From assembly GCA_047632595.1 (NCBI GenBank), contig JBLIDK010000024.1, positions 1 through 29,778 of the forward strand: DNA of 29,778 nucleotides, in the 5' to 3' direction. This document shows positions 22,059-29,778 of this stretch, in pieces. This DNA is from JBLIDK01 sp047632595 (lineage in GTDB: Bacteria; Bacteroidota; Bacteroidia; Sphingobacteriales; Sphingobacteriaceae). A program made the position numbers and the translations under genes. Positions within the stretch are counted from its first letter, which is position 1. Each line of letters starts with the position of its first letter. The notes beneath the pieces are model-generated. The model saw only the letters and a program-made list of their open reading frames with translations. It did no database searches and was not told the DNA's origin.

Positions 22059-23894
22059 ATGTGCGGAATAGTAGGATATATAGGTAATCAAGAAGCATTT
22101 CCAATAATACTTAAAGGTTTACATCGCTTAGAATATCGAGGATATGACAGTGCTGGTGTAGCTTTAATTAATGATGGCTTAAATGTTTTGAAAAAAGCCG
22201 GTAAAGTTTCTGACTTGGAAGAGTATGTTAAAAACAAAAATACCAAAGGAAGTTTAGGTATTGGCCATACACGTTGGGCAACTCATGGTGAACCAAATGA
22301 TGTTAATGCACATCCCCATTTATCTGGTAATAAAAAATTGGCAATTATCCATAATGGAATAATTGAAAACTATTCTCCACTTAAACAAGAATTAGAAAAG
22401 CGCGGACATGTTTTTGAAAGTGATACTGACACAGAAGTGTTAATCCATCTTATAGAAGATATTAAAGAACGTGGAAACCTACCATTAAACGAAGCGGTAA
22501 GAGTTGCTTTAACTGAAGTTGTTGGAGCTTATTCAATTTGTGTTATTTCAAATGAAACACCGGATGAACTTATTGTTGCTAAGAAAGGTAGTCCTTTAGT
22601 TATTGGCATTGGAAAAGGAGAATATTGGGTAGCATCTGATGCTACTCCATTAATTGAACACACTAAGAATGTAATTTACTTAAACGATGGTGAAATTGGG
22701 TATATCACACGAAGTGGATATTCTATTAAGACTATTGAGAATAAAGAGCTAACGCCATATATTCAGGAGTTAGAAATGAATTTAGAACAACTTGAAAAAG
22801 GTGGTTTTGATCATTTCATGTTAAAAGAAATTTACGAACAACCACGAGCTATATATGATAGCATGCGAGGAAGAATTCGAGCTAAGACAGGAACGATATC
22901 TTTAGGAGGTTTAAATGAATATGAAGACAAATTCTTACAAGCCAAACGACTAATAATTATTGCATGTGGTACATCATGGCATGCTGGTCTTTTAGGTGAA
23001 TATTTAATTGAAGAATTTGCGCGAATTCCAGTTGAAGTTGAATATGCTTCTGAGTTTAGATATAGAAATCCGATAGTAACTGAAGACGATATTGTAATAG
23101 CAATTAGTCAAAGTGGTGAAACAGCCGATACTTTAGCAGCTATTGAGATGGCAAAATCTAAGGGTGCTACAATATTTGGGATATGTAATGTAGTTGGAGC
23201 TTCTATACCTAGAGCAACTCATGCAGGTGCTTACACTCATGCAGGCCCTGAAATTGGAGTTGCATCAACAAAAGCTTTTACTACTCAAGTTACCTTATTA
23301 TCTTTAATCGCATTTTCATTAGCACAGAAAAAAGGTCATTTAAACAAATCGCAGTTAATTAAATTATTAACTGAAATGGAAAATATTCCAAGCAAGATTG
23401 AAGAAGTATTAAAATCAAATGATTTAATTCAAGAAATTGCAAGAAAGTTTAAAGACGTTTCAAATTTTCTTTACCTAGGAAGAGGTTATAATTTTCCAGT
23501 TGCATTAGAAGGAGCTTTAAAACTTAAAGAGATAAGCTATATACACGCAGAAGGTTATCCAGCGGCAGAAATGAAGCATGGACCAATAGCTCTAATTGAT
23601 GAAAACATGCCTGTTGTAATAATTGCAACACATGATACAATTTACGAAAAAGTTGTAAGCAATATTCAAGAAGTTAAGGCTAGAAAAGGGGTCGTAATTG
23701 CAATTGTAACTGAAGGTGACACCGAAGTAAAATCATTAGCAGACTACACAATTGAAGTTCCTCCAACTGATGATGTATTTAGTGCAATATTGACAACAAT
23801 TCCACTTCAACTTTTAAGTTATCATATAGCTGTAATGCGAAATTGTAATGTTGATCAACCAAGAAACTTGGCAAAGAGTGTTACTGTAGAGTAA
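22059..23894 (+). CDS. glmS: glutamine-fructose-6-phosphate aminotransferase (isomerising)
   Basis: 611 residues. It makes glucosamine 6-phosphate from fructose 6-phosphate and glutamine, the first step to UDP-GlcNAc for peptidoglycan and lipopolysaccharide. The N-terminal glutaminase domain starts MCGIVGYIG, with the nucleophile Cys2 exposed after Met removal, and has HRLEYRGYDSAG and HTRWATHGEP. Two SIS domains follow, with CGTSWHAG, SQSGETADTLAA and the second-domain GRGYNFPVALEGALKLKE. The C-terminus KSVTVE is canonical. It lies 7 bases after the DUF4270 gene. No glmS ribozyme or long leader is present, as expected outside Firmicutes. Confidence 0.97.
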   Translation: MCGIVGYIGNQEAFPIILKGLHRLEYRGYDSAGVALINDGLNVLKKAGKVSDLEEYVKNKNTKGSLGIGHTRWATHGEPNDVNAHPHLSGNKKLAIIHNGIIENYSPLKQELEKRGHVFESDTDTEVLIHLIEDIKERGNLPLNEAVRVALTEVVGAYSICVISNETPDELIVAKKGSPLVIGIGKGEYWVASDATPLIEHTKNVIYLNDGEIGYITRSGYSIKTIENKELTPYIQELEMNLEQLEKGGFDHFMLKEIYEQPRAIYDSMRGRIRAKTGTISLGGLNEYEDKFLQAKRLIIIACGTSWHAGLLGEYLIEEFARIPVEVEYASEFRYRNPIVTEDDIVIAISQSGETADTLAAIEMAKSKGATIFGICNVVGASIPRATHAGAYTHAGPEIGVASTKAFTTQVTLLSLIAFSLAQKKGHLNKSQLIKLLTEMENIPSKIEEVLKSNDLIQEIARKFKDVSNFLYLGRGYNFPVALEGALKLKEISYIHAEGYPAAEMKHGPIALIDENMPVVIIATHDTIYEKVVSNIQEVKARKGVVIAIVTEGDTEVKSLADYTIEVPPTDDVFSAILTTIPLQLLSYHIAVMRNCNVDQPRNLAKSVTVE

Positions 23895-24045
23895 ATTTTT
23901 AAATTCTTCTCAAAAACCCAATGATTTCGACCCTCTCTATGGATTGAATGGGAAATTCAATTTGCTAGTTATGTAAAACAACATTCCTTCAGGCAACCTT
24001 TGTCATTATTCTGTCATCAAAACCTCGAATTACAAAAAACAACTG

Positions 24046-27000
24046 ATGAACAGATTAATGCTAAGTGTTTTTTACACACTTTACTTCGGAATTCAAGGAA
24101 TTTCTCAAGTACAATATGTAGCAAACCTAAATACAACTGAAAAAGGGTCAAATCCAACTTGGTTAAAAGAATTCCAAGGAAAAATATACTTCAATGCCGA
24201 TGATGGTTATTTAGGTAAAGAATTGTACAGTTATGATGCAACCAATGGTTTATCATTGGTTGCAGATTTAATTGTTGGGCCAAGTAACGGCTCTCCTGAA
24301 CAAATGCAAGAATTTAATAACAAACTTTATTTTTCTGCATTTCATGAGCAATTTGGTGAAGAACTTTGGGTGTACGACGGAATAAACTCTCCAGAACTTG
24401 TAGCAGATATTAACCCAGGGTCTTTAGGCTCCAAACCAGAAGAGTTTTATGTCTTTAAAAATGAACTGTATTTTAGAGCTGACACTGGTGTGATGGGTGA
24501 AGAACTTTGGAAGTTAGATCCTAGTGGAACTCCTATATTGGTCTATGATATACCTAGTGGGCTTTATAATTCGTATCCCAAAAGTTTTACTGAATATAAA
24601 AATGAATTATACTTTTCCGCCTATACAACTGATTATGGCACAGAATTAATGAAATTAAATAGTTCTGGAATTCCTGAATTGATCTATGATATATATCCTG
24701 GTGGTTCTTCCGCAGCTAATCATTTACTAGTTGTTGAAGACACTCTGTATTTTACAGCTAAAGATGGAATAAGTGGCTACGAATTGTGGAAATATGACGG
24801 AACAAATCCTCCTACTCTTATAGCTGACATTAACAACGGAAATGGCAATGCACAAATTAACAGTTTAATCGAATTTCAGGATAATATTTATTTTGGAGCG
24901 GTAAGTTCTGGATTCTACAATAGAGAATTATGGGTTTACGATAGACAAAACCCTCCATACGAATTGGCAGATTTAAACAATGGACAATTTGGTTCTAGTC
25001 CGAATGAATTTGAGGTTATGAATAATAAACTTTATTTCAATGCATATAATGACTTATTAGGTCGCGAAATATGGGTTTATGATGGTATAAATGATCCAAC
25101 ATTGGTCAGTGAAGTTTTTCCTGGCTTAGCTACGTCAAATCCAGCATTTTTAACCACTATAAACAACCAATTATACTTCGCTTCAAATTCAGAACTTTAT
25201 GGTCGAGAAATTTTTATTTATAACGAACAAAGTGGAGTAGAAATAGGAGCCAATGTAAATTTGAAAAACAATGGTTCAAATCCAAGTGAATTTATTCAGT
25301 ATAAAAATGAAATTTATTTTAGTGCTGAAGGAGATTTAAATGGTCATGAATTGTGGAAGCTAGATTCAATGAATCAACTAATTATGGCTCAAGATTTGAG
25401 CACATACAGCTTTGGATCTTCACCAAATAATTTAACAGAATTTAATAATTTGTTGATGTTTACCGCGTATATTCCTACCTATGGTTCCGAACTTTACTCT
25501 TACGACGGACAAAACAATGCTGTTTTAGTTAAAGATATTTACCCTGGCTCGGTGAGCGCACAACCAAGATTTTTAACTGTATTTAATAATAAACTATATT
25601 TTAACGCTCGCGATGACCAAAACGGTTATGAATTATGGGTTTATGATGACATAACTCCACCATTTATGCTTTCAGATATTGTTGAAGGATGGCAAAGTGG
25701 AAATCCAGAATATTTGACACTTTTTAACAATAAACTTTACTTCACCGCACTTTCGCTAAATGACGGTGTTGAATTATGGAGTTATGATGGCATTTTGCCC
25801 CCTCAAATAGAAGCAGATATAGAATTAGGTAGTAATTCCTCAGAACCAAAATATTTAATTGAATTTAATAGCAAACTATATTTTAATGCTAAAACTTCAG
25901 GGAATGGTGAAGAATTATGGGAATTTGACGGTAACAATCCTCCTGCAATGGTCGTTGATTTGAATAGTGGCATTGAAGGCTCAAAACCCAATGAACTAGT
26001 TGTCTTTAATGAGGAACTTTATTTTGTTGCAGACAATGGTTTATTGGGAAATCAGATTTTTCATTATGATGGAATAAATCCACCTGAGATAGCTTTTGAA
26101 ATACATAATGGCCCTAATTCTGCGGAGCCAATGAACTTAACCGTTTTTAATGGAAGTTTGTACTTTTCTGTGGATGATGAGGTAAATGGTCGTGAACTAT
26201 GGACCTATAGTGGTCAAGGCGTTCCAAAAATGGTTGAGGATATAAATCCTGGTAACTCAGGATCTTTTCCAAGTTCTTTAAGTGTAATAGAAAATGAAAT
26301 GTATTTTAGTGCTGATAACGGAGTAGATGGTTTCGAGATTTACAAATTAAGTTGTGGTGATATTTCCTTTGTTGAAACTTCTGCATGTGACAGCTTTATT
26401 CTGCCAAGTGGTTCTCACACTTATTTTGAAGGTGGAATTTATTTAGACACTTTAATTTCTTCTTTTGGCTGCGATAGTGTTATTTCATTCGATGTCACTA
26501 TAAATAATAGTCTAATAAAAGATACGGTTCTTTTAGTCTGCGATAGTTTTGAATATAAAGGAAATGTATATTATTCCTCACAAATAGTGTCTGATACATT
26601 TACATCTTCTACTTCTTGTGATTCAATTGTAAATTTTGACCTTACCGTGCTTAAAAGCACACACTTAATTGATACAGTTGTTGCGTGTGGATCATACGTA
26701 TGGATTGATGGGATAAAATATACTGAAAGCAATAGTGATGGATTATTCACATTTACTAATTCTAACGGATGTGATAGTATAGTCTCATTATTCTTAACAA
26801 TTAATCCCCTACCGATTGCTGAATTTAGTTATAATATAGATGGTTTAAATGCTAATTTTATTGCTACCGAATCTATTTCAAACGACAATTGGATATGGGA
26901 GTTTGGTAATAGAACAGAAATATTAAAAAATCAAAAAGTAGTTAACCACTCATTTAGTCAGAATGGGACATATGCAATTCAGCTTACTACTAAAAATGAC

Positions 27001-27357
27001 GAATGTGGAAATGATACCACCATTTGCAAAATTTATATTGAAGAAAATTTACAAAACTCAGGAGTATGCAAAAAATCAGAATTCCCACTCTATAATCATT
27101 CAAGTAATTTACCGGACGTAACACTTTTCCCTAATCCAACCAAATCAACTGTTAATATTGAATTTGGAGGGATTGTAAATGCTAGAGAAATTCATATTTA
27201 CTCTTCAACTGGTCAAAAATTACAATCCATTCAAATCTATAAGACAAGTGTTGCTAAGATTACTTTACCAGAAGAGCGTGGAATATATCTTGTAAGAATA
27301 ATTGACCCAAGTTCATTTGAGCAGAGTAATCACTTTTATAAGGTTATTAAACTTTAG
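24046..27357 (+). CDS. secreted ELWxxDG-repeat protein with T9SS sorting domain
   Basis: 1103 residues. A signal peptide (about 1-21) is followed by 16 repeats of about 47 residues (about 24-780). Each has a core like NKLYFNA, a GxELWxYDG turn, then a DI.PG..S.P linker. Such ELWxxDG repeats probably form beta-propeller blades, and 16 would suit two eight-bladed propellers; that is inference. Next come three Cys-containing modules of about 45-50 residues (about 781-925; CDSF, then GCDSIV), a PKD-like domain (about 925-1005, NWIWEFGN and HSFSQNGTYAIQL), and a C-terminal T9SS sorting domain (about 1025-1103, VTLFPNPTKSTVNIEF and GIYLVRI). It should be exported by the type IX system and anchored or released at the surface. 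No ligand or enzymatic motif is seen. It stands alone after glmS. Confidence 0.88.
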   Translation: MNRLMLSVFYTLYFGIQGISQVQYVANLNTTEKGSNPTWLKEFQGKIYFNADDGYLGKELYSYDATNGLSLVADLIVGPSNGSPEQMQEFNNKLYFSAFHEQFGEELWVYDGINSPELVADINPGSLGSKPEEFYVFKNELYFRADTGVMGEELWKLDPSGTPILVYDIPSGLYNSYPKSFTEYKNELYFSAYTTDYGTELMKLNSSGIPELIYDIYPGGSSAANHLLVVEDTLYFTAKDGISGYELWKYDGTNPPTLIADINNGNGNAQINSLIEFQDNIYFGAVSSGFYNRELWVYDRQNPPYELADLNNGQFGSSPNEFEVMNNKLYFNAYNDLLGREIWVYDGINDPTLVSEVFPGLATSNPAFLTTINNQLYFASNSELYGREIFIYNEQSGVEIGANVNLKNNGSNPSEFIQYKNEIYFSAEGDLNGHELWKLDSMNQLIMAQDLSTYSFGSSPNNLTEFNNLLMFTAYIPTYGSELYSYDGQNNAVLVKDIYPGSVSAQPRFLTVFNNKLYFNARDDQNGYELWVYDDITPPFMLSDIVEGWQSGNPEYLTLFNNKLYFTALSLNDGVELWSYDGILPPQIEADIELGSNSSEPKYLIEFNSKLYFNAKTSGNGEELWEFDGNNPPAMVVDLNSGIEGSKPNELVVFNEELYFVADNGLLGNQIFHYDGINPPEIAFEIHNGPNSAEPMNLTVFNGSLYFSVDDEVNGRELWTYSGQGVPKMVEDINPGNSGSFPSSLSVIENEMYFSADNGVDGFEIYKLSCGDISFVETSACDSFILPSGSHTYFEGGIYLDTLISSFGCDSVISFDVTINNSLIKDTVLLVCDSFEYKGNVYYSSQIVSDTFTSSTSCDSIVNFDLTVLKSTHLIDTVVACGSYVWIDGIKYTESNSDGLFTFTNSNGCDSIVSLFLTINPLPIAEFSYNIDGLNANFIATESISNDNWIWEFGNRTEILKNQKVVNHSFSQNGTYAIQLTTKNDECGNDTTICKIYIEENLQNSGVCKKSEFPLYNHSSNLPDVTLFPNPTKSTVNIEFGGIVNAREIHIYSSTGQKLQSIQIYKTSVAKITLPEERGIYLVRIIDPSSFEQSNHFYKVIKL

Positions 27358-27367
27358 TTTTAGAGCA

Positions 27368-27402
27368 TAAAAAAAGCCTCAAATCTTTCGAAATGAGGCT
27401 TT
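27368..27402. terminator. bidirectional terminator between the repeat protein and dnaK
   Basis: AAAGCCTCA (27373-27381), a 12-base loop holding TTTCGAAA, then TGAGGCTTT (27394-27402). On the minus strand the hairpin is followed by a run of T, making it an intrinsic terminator for dnaK; on the plus strand it is followed by TTTCTATTT. Confidence 0.85.
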
Positions 27403-27419
27403 CTATTTGCTAAAGAAAA

Positions 27420-29327
27420 TTACTTCTTTTCTTCGTCGCTTACTTCTTCAAAGTCAACGTCAGTTACGTCATCAGCCTTCGCTTCTGTTGCATCTCCACC
27501 TTCAGCAGCTTCTGCTTCTTGTGTTGCTTTGTACATCTCTTCAGATGCAGCTTGCCATGCCGTAGTTAACTCTTCAGAGAGTTTTTCCATTGCTTCGAAG
27601 TCTTTCTTCTCATGAGCTTCTTTCAGATTTTTAAGAGCTTCGTCAATTGGAGCTTTTTTATCTTCTGAAACTTTATCGCCATATTCTTTAAGTTGCTTTT
27701 CAGTACTAAATATTAAAGTATCCGCAGCATTTAACTTATCTACATCTTCTTTTATTTTAGCATCAGCATCGGCATTCAATTCAGCCTCTTCTTTCATTTT
27801 CTTGATTTCTTCATCACTTAATCCAGAAGATGCTTCAATTTTTATGTGTTGCTCTTTTCCTGTAGCCTTATCTTTTGCGCTTACGTGCATAATACCGTTT
27901 GCATCAATATCAAAAGTTACTTCAACTTGAGGTACACCACGTGGTGAAGGTGGAATTCCATCTAATTGGAATCTACCAATAGATCTGTTTCCAGCAGCCA
28001 TTGGACGCTCACCTTGTAATACGTGAATATCTACTGTGCTTTGATTATCAGCAGCAGTTGAAAACGTTTCACTCTTTTTAGTTGGGATAGTTGTGTTAGA
28101 CTCAATAAGCTTAGTACAAACACCACCCATTGTTTCAATTCCTAATGAAAGTGGAGTAACGTCTAATAAAAGAACATCTTTCACTTCACCAGTTAAAACA
28201 CCTCCTTGAATAGCAGCACCAATTGCAACAACTTCATCAGCGTTAACACCTTTTGAAGGCTTCTTACCAAAGAATTTCTCAACTATTTCTTGAATAGCTG
28301 GAATTCTTGTTGAACCACCAACCAAAATTACTTCAGTTATATCTTTAGAAGTCATCTTAGCATCCTTCATAGCTTTTTTACAAGGATCTAGCGTTGCTTG
28401 AATTAATTTATCAGCTAACTGCTCAAATTTTGCTCTACTTAATTTTCTAACTAAATGCTTAGGAACTCCATCAACTGCAGTTACATAAGGTAAGTTAATT
28501 TCAGTTTCAGTTGAACTTGAAAGTTCAATTTTAGCTTTTTCAGCAGCGTCTTTTAAACGTTGTAGAGCCATTGGATCTTTTAATAAATCAATGTTCTCAT
28601 CCGTTTTAAATTCATTTGCCAACCATTCAATAATTACTTGATCAAAGTCATCTCCACCTAAGTGAGTATCACCATTTGTAGATTTAACTTCAAATACTCC
28701 ATCACCTAACTCTAGAATAGAAATATCAAAAGTACCACCACCAAGGTCAAATACTGCTACCTTAATTTCTTGATCTTTTTTATCCATACCGTAAGCAAGA
28801 GATGCCGCAGTAGGTTCGTTAATGATTCTTCTTACTTTTAATCCCGCAATTTCACCAGCTTCTTTTGTCGCTTGACGTTGCGCATCGTTAAAATAAGCTG
28901 GAACAGTAATAACCGCCTCTGTTACTTCAGATCCCAAATAATCTTCAGCAGTTTTCTTCATTTTTTGAAGAACCATTGCAGAAATTTCTTGAGGTGTATA
29001 GTTTCTATCACCAATTTTTACTCTTGGAGTATTTCCATCACCTTTTACAATTGTATAAGGTACACGAGCAATTTCTTTCTTTACCTCATCAATGCTGCAA
29101 CCCATAAATCTTTTTATAGACTGAATTGTATGCTCAGGGTTCGTTATTGCTTGTCTTTTTGCAGGATCTCCTACTTTACGTTCTCCATTGCCACCATCTA
29201 AAAAGGCTACAATTGAAGGTGTTGTTCTTTTTCCTTCACTATTAGGTATAACAACAGGCTCATTACCTTCCATAACGGCAACACATGAGTTGGTTGTTCC
29301 TAAATCTATTCCAATAATTTTTGACAT
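27420..29327 (-). CDS. dnaK: Hsp70 chaperone DnaK
   Basis: 635 residues, full length. The N-terminal ATPase domain (about 1-385) has IGIDLGTTNSCVAVMEG, AVFDLGGGTFDISIL and VGGSTRIPAIQEIV. The linker DVLLLDVTPLSLGIE leads to the substrate-binding domain (about 395-505) and a helical lid. The tail is acidic and ends DVTDVDFEEVSDEEKK, the typical DnaK C-terminus. It works with DnaJ and GrpE, which are not adjacent here. A likely promoter lies at 29384-29412, and a dyad (29358-29380) falls in the leader. The gene is terminated by a hairpin with a T-run. Confidence 0.98.
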   Translation of the reverse strand: MSKIIGIDLGTTNSCVAVMEGNEPVVIPNSEGKRTTPSIVAFLDGGNGERKVGDPAKRQAITNPEHTIQSIKRFMGCSIDEVKKEIARVPYTIVKGDGNTPRVKIGDRNYTPQEISAMVLQKMKKTAEDYLGSEVTEAVITVPAYFNDAQRQATKEAGEIAGLKVRRIINEPTAASLAYGMDKKDQEIKVAVFDLGGGTFDISILELGDGVFEVKSTNGDTHLGGDDFDQVIIEWLANEFKTDENIDLLKDPMALQRLKDAAEKAKIELSSSTETEINLPYVTAVDGVPKHLVRKLSRAKFEQLADKLIQATLDPCKKAMKDAKMTSKDITEVILVGGSTRIPAIQEIVEKFFGKKPSKGVNADEVVAIGAAIQGGVLTGEVKDVLLLDVTPLSLGIETMGGVCTKLIESNTTIPTKKSETFSTAADNQSTVDIHVLQGERPMAAGNRSIGRFQLDGIPPSPRGVPQVEVTFDIDANGIMHVSAKDKATGKEQHIKIEASSGLSDEEIKKMKEEAELNADADAKIKEDVDKLNAADTLIFSTEKQLKEYGDKVSEDKKAPIDEALKNLKEAHEKKDFEAMEKLSEELTTAWQAASEEMYKATQEAEAAEGGDATEAKADDVTDVDFEEVSDEEKK

Positions 29328-29357
29328 GTTATTCTTTCTTTTGTACTTAATGTTTTT

Positions 29358-29380
29358 AAAAACTCGACTATTGAGTTTTT
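29358..29380. promoter_or_regulatory. dyad in the dnaK leader
   Basis: AAAAACTC-GACTATT-GAGTTTTT: perfect 8-base arms just downstream of the predicted dnaK transcription start, about 31-53 bases before the ATG. It could be a repressor site or a 5' mRNA hairpin. It is not a CIRCE element. Confidence 0.4.
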
Positions 29381-29383
29381 ACA

Positions 29384-29412
29384 CAATTTTATATAGTCAA
29401 TGCTTGTGCCAA
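29384..29412 (-). promoter_or_regulatory. probable dnaK promoter
   Basis: On the minus strand, TTG (29412-29410), 18 bases, then TAAAATTG (29391-29384), one base off TAnnTTTG. The leader would be about 50 bases. Confidence 0.45.
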
Positions 29413-29538
29413 TTGAGTTTTTTGGTCGTTTTTGGCAGAATTGAACCAAAACACAGGGGTAATTATGACTTAATGACAGAGTGTCAGTCATTATTTTGAC
29501 AAAACTGAAGACTCTTTATTTTCCACTTTTACAGCTTT

Positions 29539-29778
29539 TTACTCCTTTAATTTGAAATTTAACTCTTTCGTGAAATCCGAATTCATCAAATTATTTAGGG
29601 TACTTCTAGTTAACTTTCTATTGAAATTTATGGTGAATTTCGATGAGAAAATTCCAATTCCTCCATCTATATTTGAAAAAGTTGGACTTATTTGAGCTAA
29701 GAAGTTTCTATTTTTTTGAACCCTTATTATCGTTTCTAAATCTTTAGCGCCAGCAGTAATTCTTATGGAGGCAGTGGT
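29539..29778 (-). CDS. C-terminal part of an unidentified protein (runs off the right edge)
   Basis: A minus-strand frame is open from the window edge to the TAA at 29539-29541, giving 79 residues of C-terminus. It has strand-like segments such as SIRITAGAKDLETII, then PTFSNIDGGIGIFSSKFTIN. The NIDGGIGIF pattern resembles the end of Bacteroidota surface lipoproteins of the DUF4249 kind, where a similar N-x-x-x-G-x-GIF motif lies near the C-terminus. That is only a weak hint, because most of the protein is outside the window. It ends about 210 bases upstream of dnaK and may be unrelated to it. Confidence 0.6.
   Translation of the reverse strand, partial: TTASIRITAGAKDLETIIRVQKNRNFLAQISPTFSNIDGGIGIFSSKFTINFNRKLTRSTLNNLMNSDFTKELNFKLKE

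Noticed and set aside
28872..29499. Plus-strand open frames within and beyond dnaK
   Set aside because: They lie antisense to the highly conserved dnaK sequence and its promoter and show no protein family features.

Overview
The window reads as chromosomal DNA of a low-GC member of the Bacteroidota, most likely a flavobacterium-type organism. Supporting this are several promoter -7 elements of the Bacteroidota form TAnnTTTG, a secreted repeat protein with a C-terminal type IX secretion (T9SS) sorting domain, DUF5686 and DUF4270 proteins, an ORF6N-domain remnant, and the gene order panC-panD-flippase-rfaE2 next to a GT5-like protein, a DUF4270 lipoprotein and glmS. I see no rRNA, tRNA, CRISPR array or intact insertion sequence.

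Layout. Positions 1-313 hold the 5' end of a leftward transcript (promoter at 119-149) and the 3' flank of the first gene. Positions 314-6340 look like accessory DNA built around DNA damage tolerance: a short error-prone-type DnaE on the minus strand, a divergent small XRE-type regulator, a catalytically intact Y-family polymerase on the minus strand, and a broken ORF6N gene just upstream of that polymerase. The DnaE/XRE intergenic region is full of dyad symmetries, and a 12-base word is shared between the upstream regions of dnaE and of the ORF6N-dinB unit. Next come a DUF5686 outer-membrane protein (6636-9038), a gap with a coding fragment, and an intact hipBA-type toxin-antitoxin pair (9481-11117) closed by a hairpin.

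From 11153 the window is mostly housekeeping. There is a minus-strand pair (fold-II PLP enzyme, then L-lysine 6-aminotransferase), rluD, a small membrane protein, a class IV aminotransferase and an acyl-CoA dehydrogenase. The operon panC-panD-flippase-rfaE2 is on the minus strand; facing away from it on the plus strand are the GT5-like protein, the DUF4270 lipoprotein and glmS. A 1103-residue secreted protein with 16 ELWxxDG-type repeats follows, then dnaK on the minus strand, and the C-terminus of an unidentified minus-strand gene runs off the right edge.

The most interesting parts are the polymerase/regulator region, with its candidate operators and gene remnants; two divergent genes whose start codons overlap on one CATG, each with a TAnnTTTG-like element exactly 6 bases upstream; and a G8 tract inside the heptose-pathway gene rfaE2. 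No single locus is convincingly a wholly new system. The best candidate for something undescribed is an XRE-controlled (LexA-less) translesion polymerase module.
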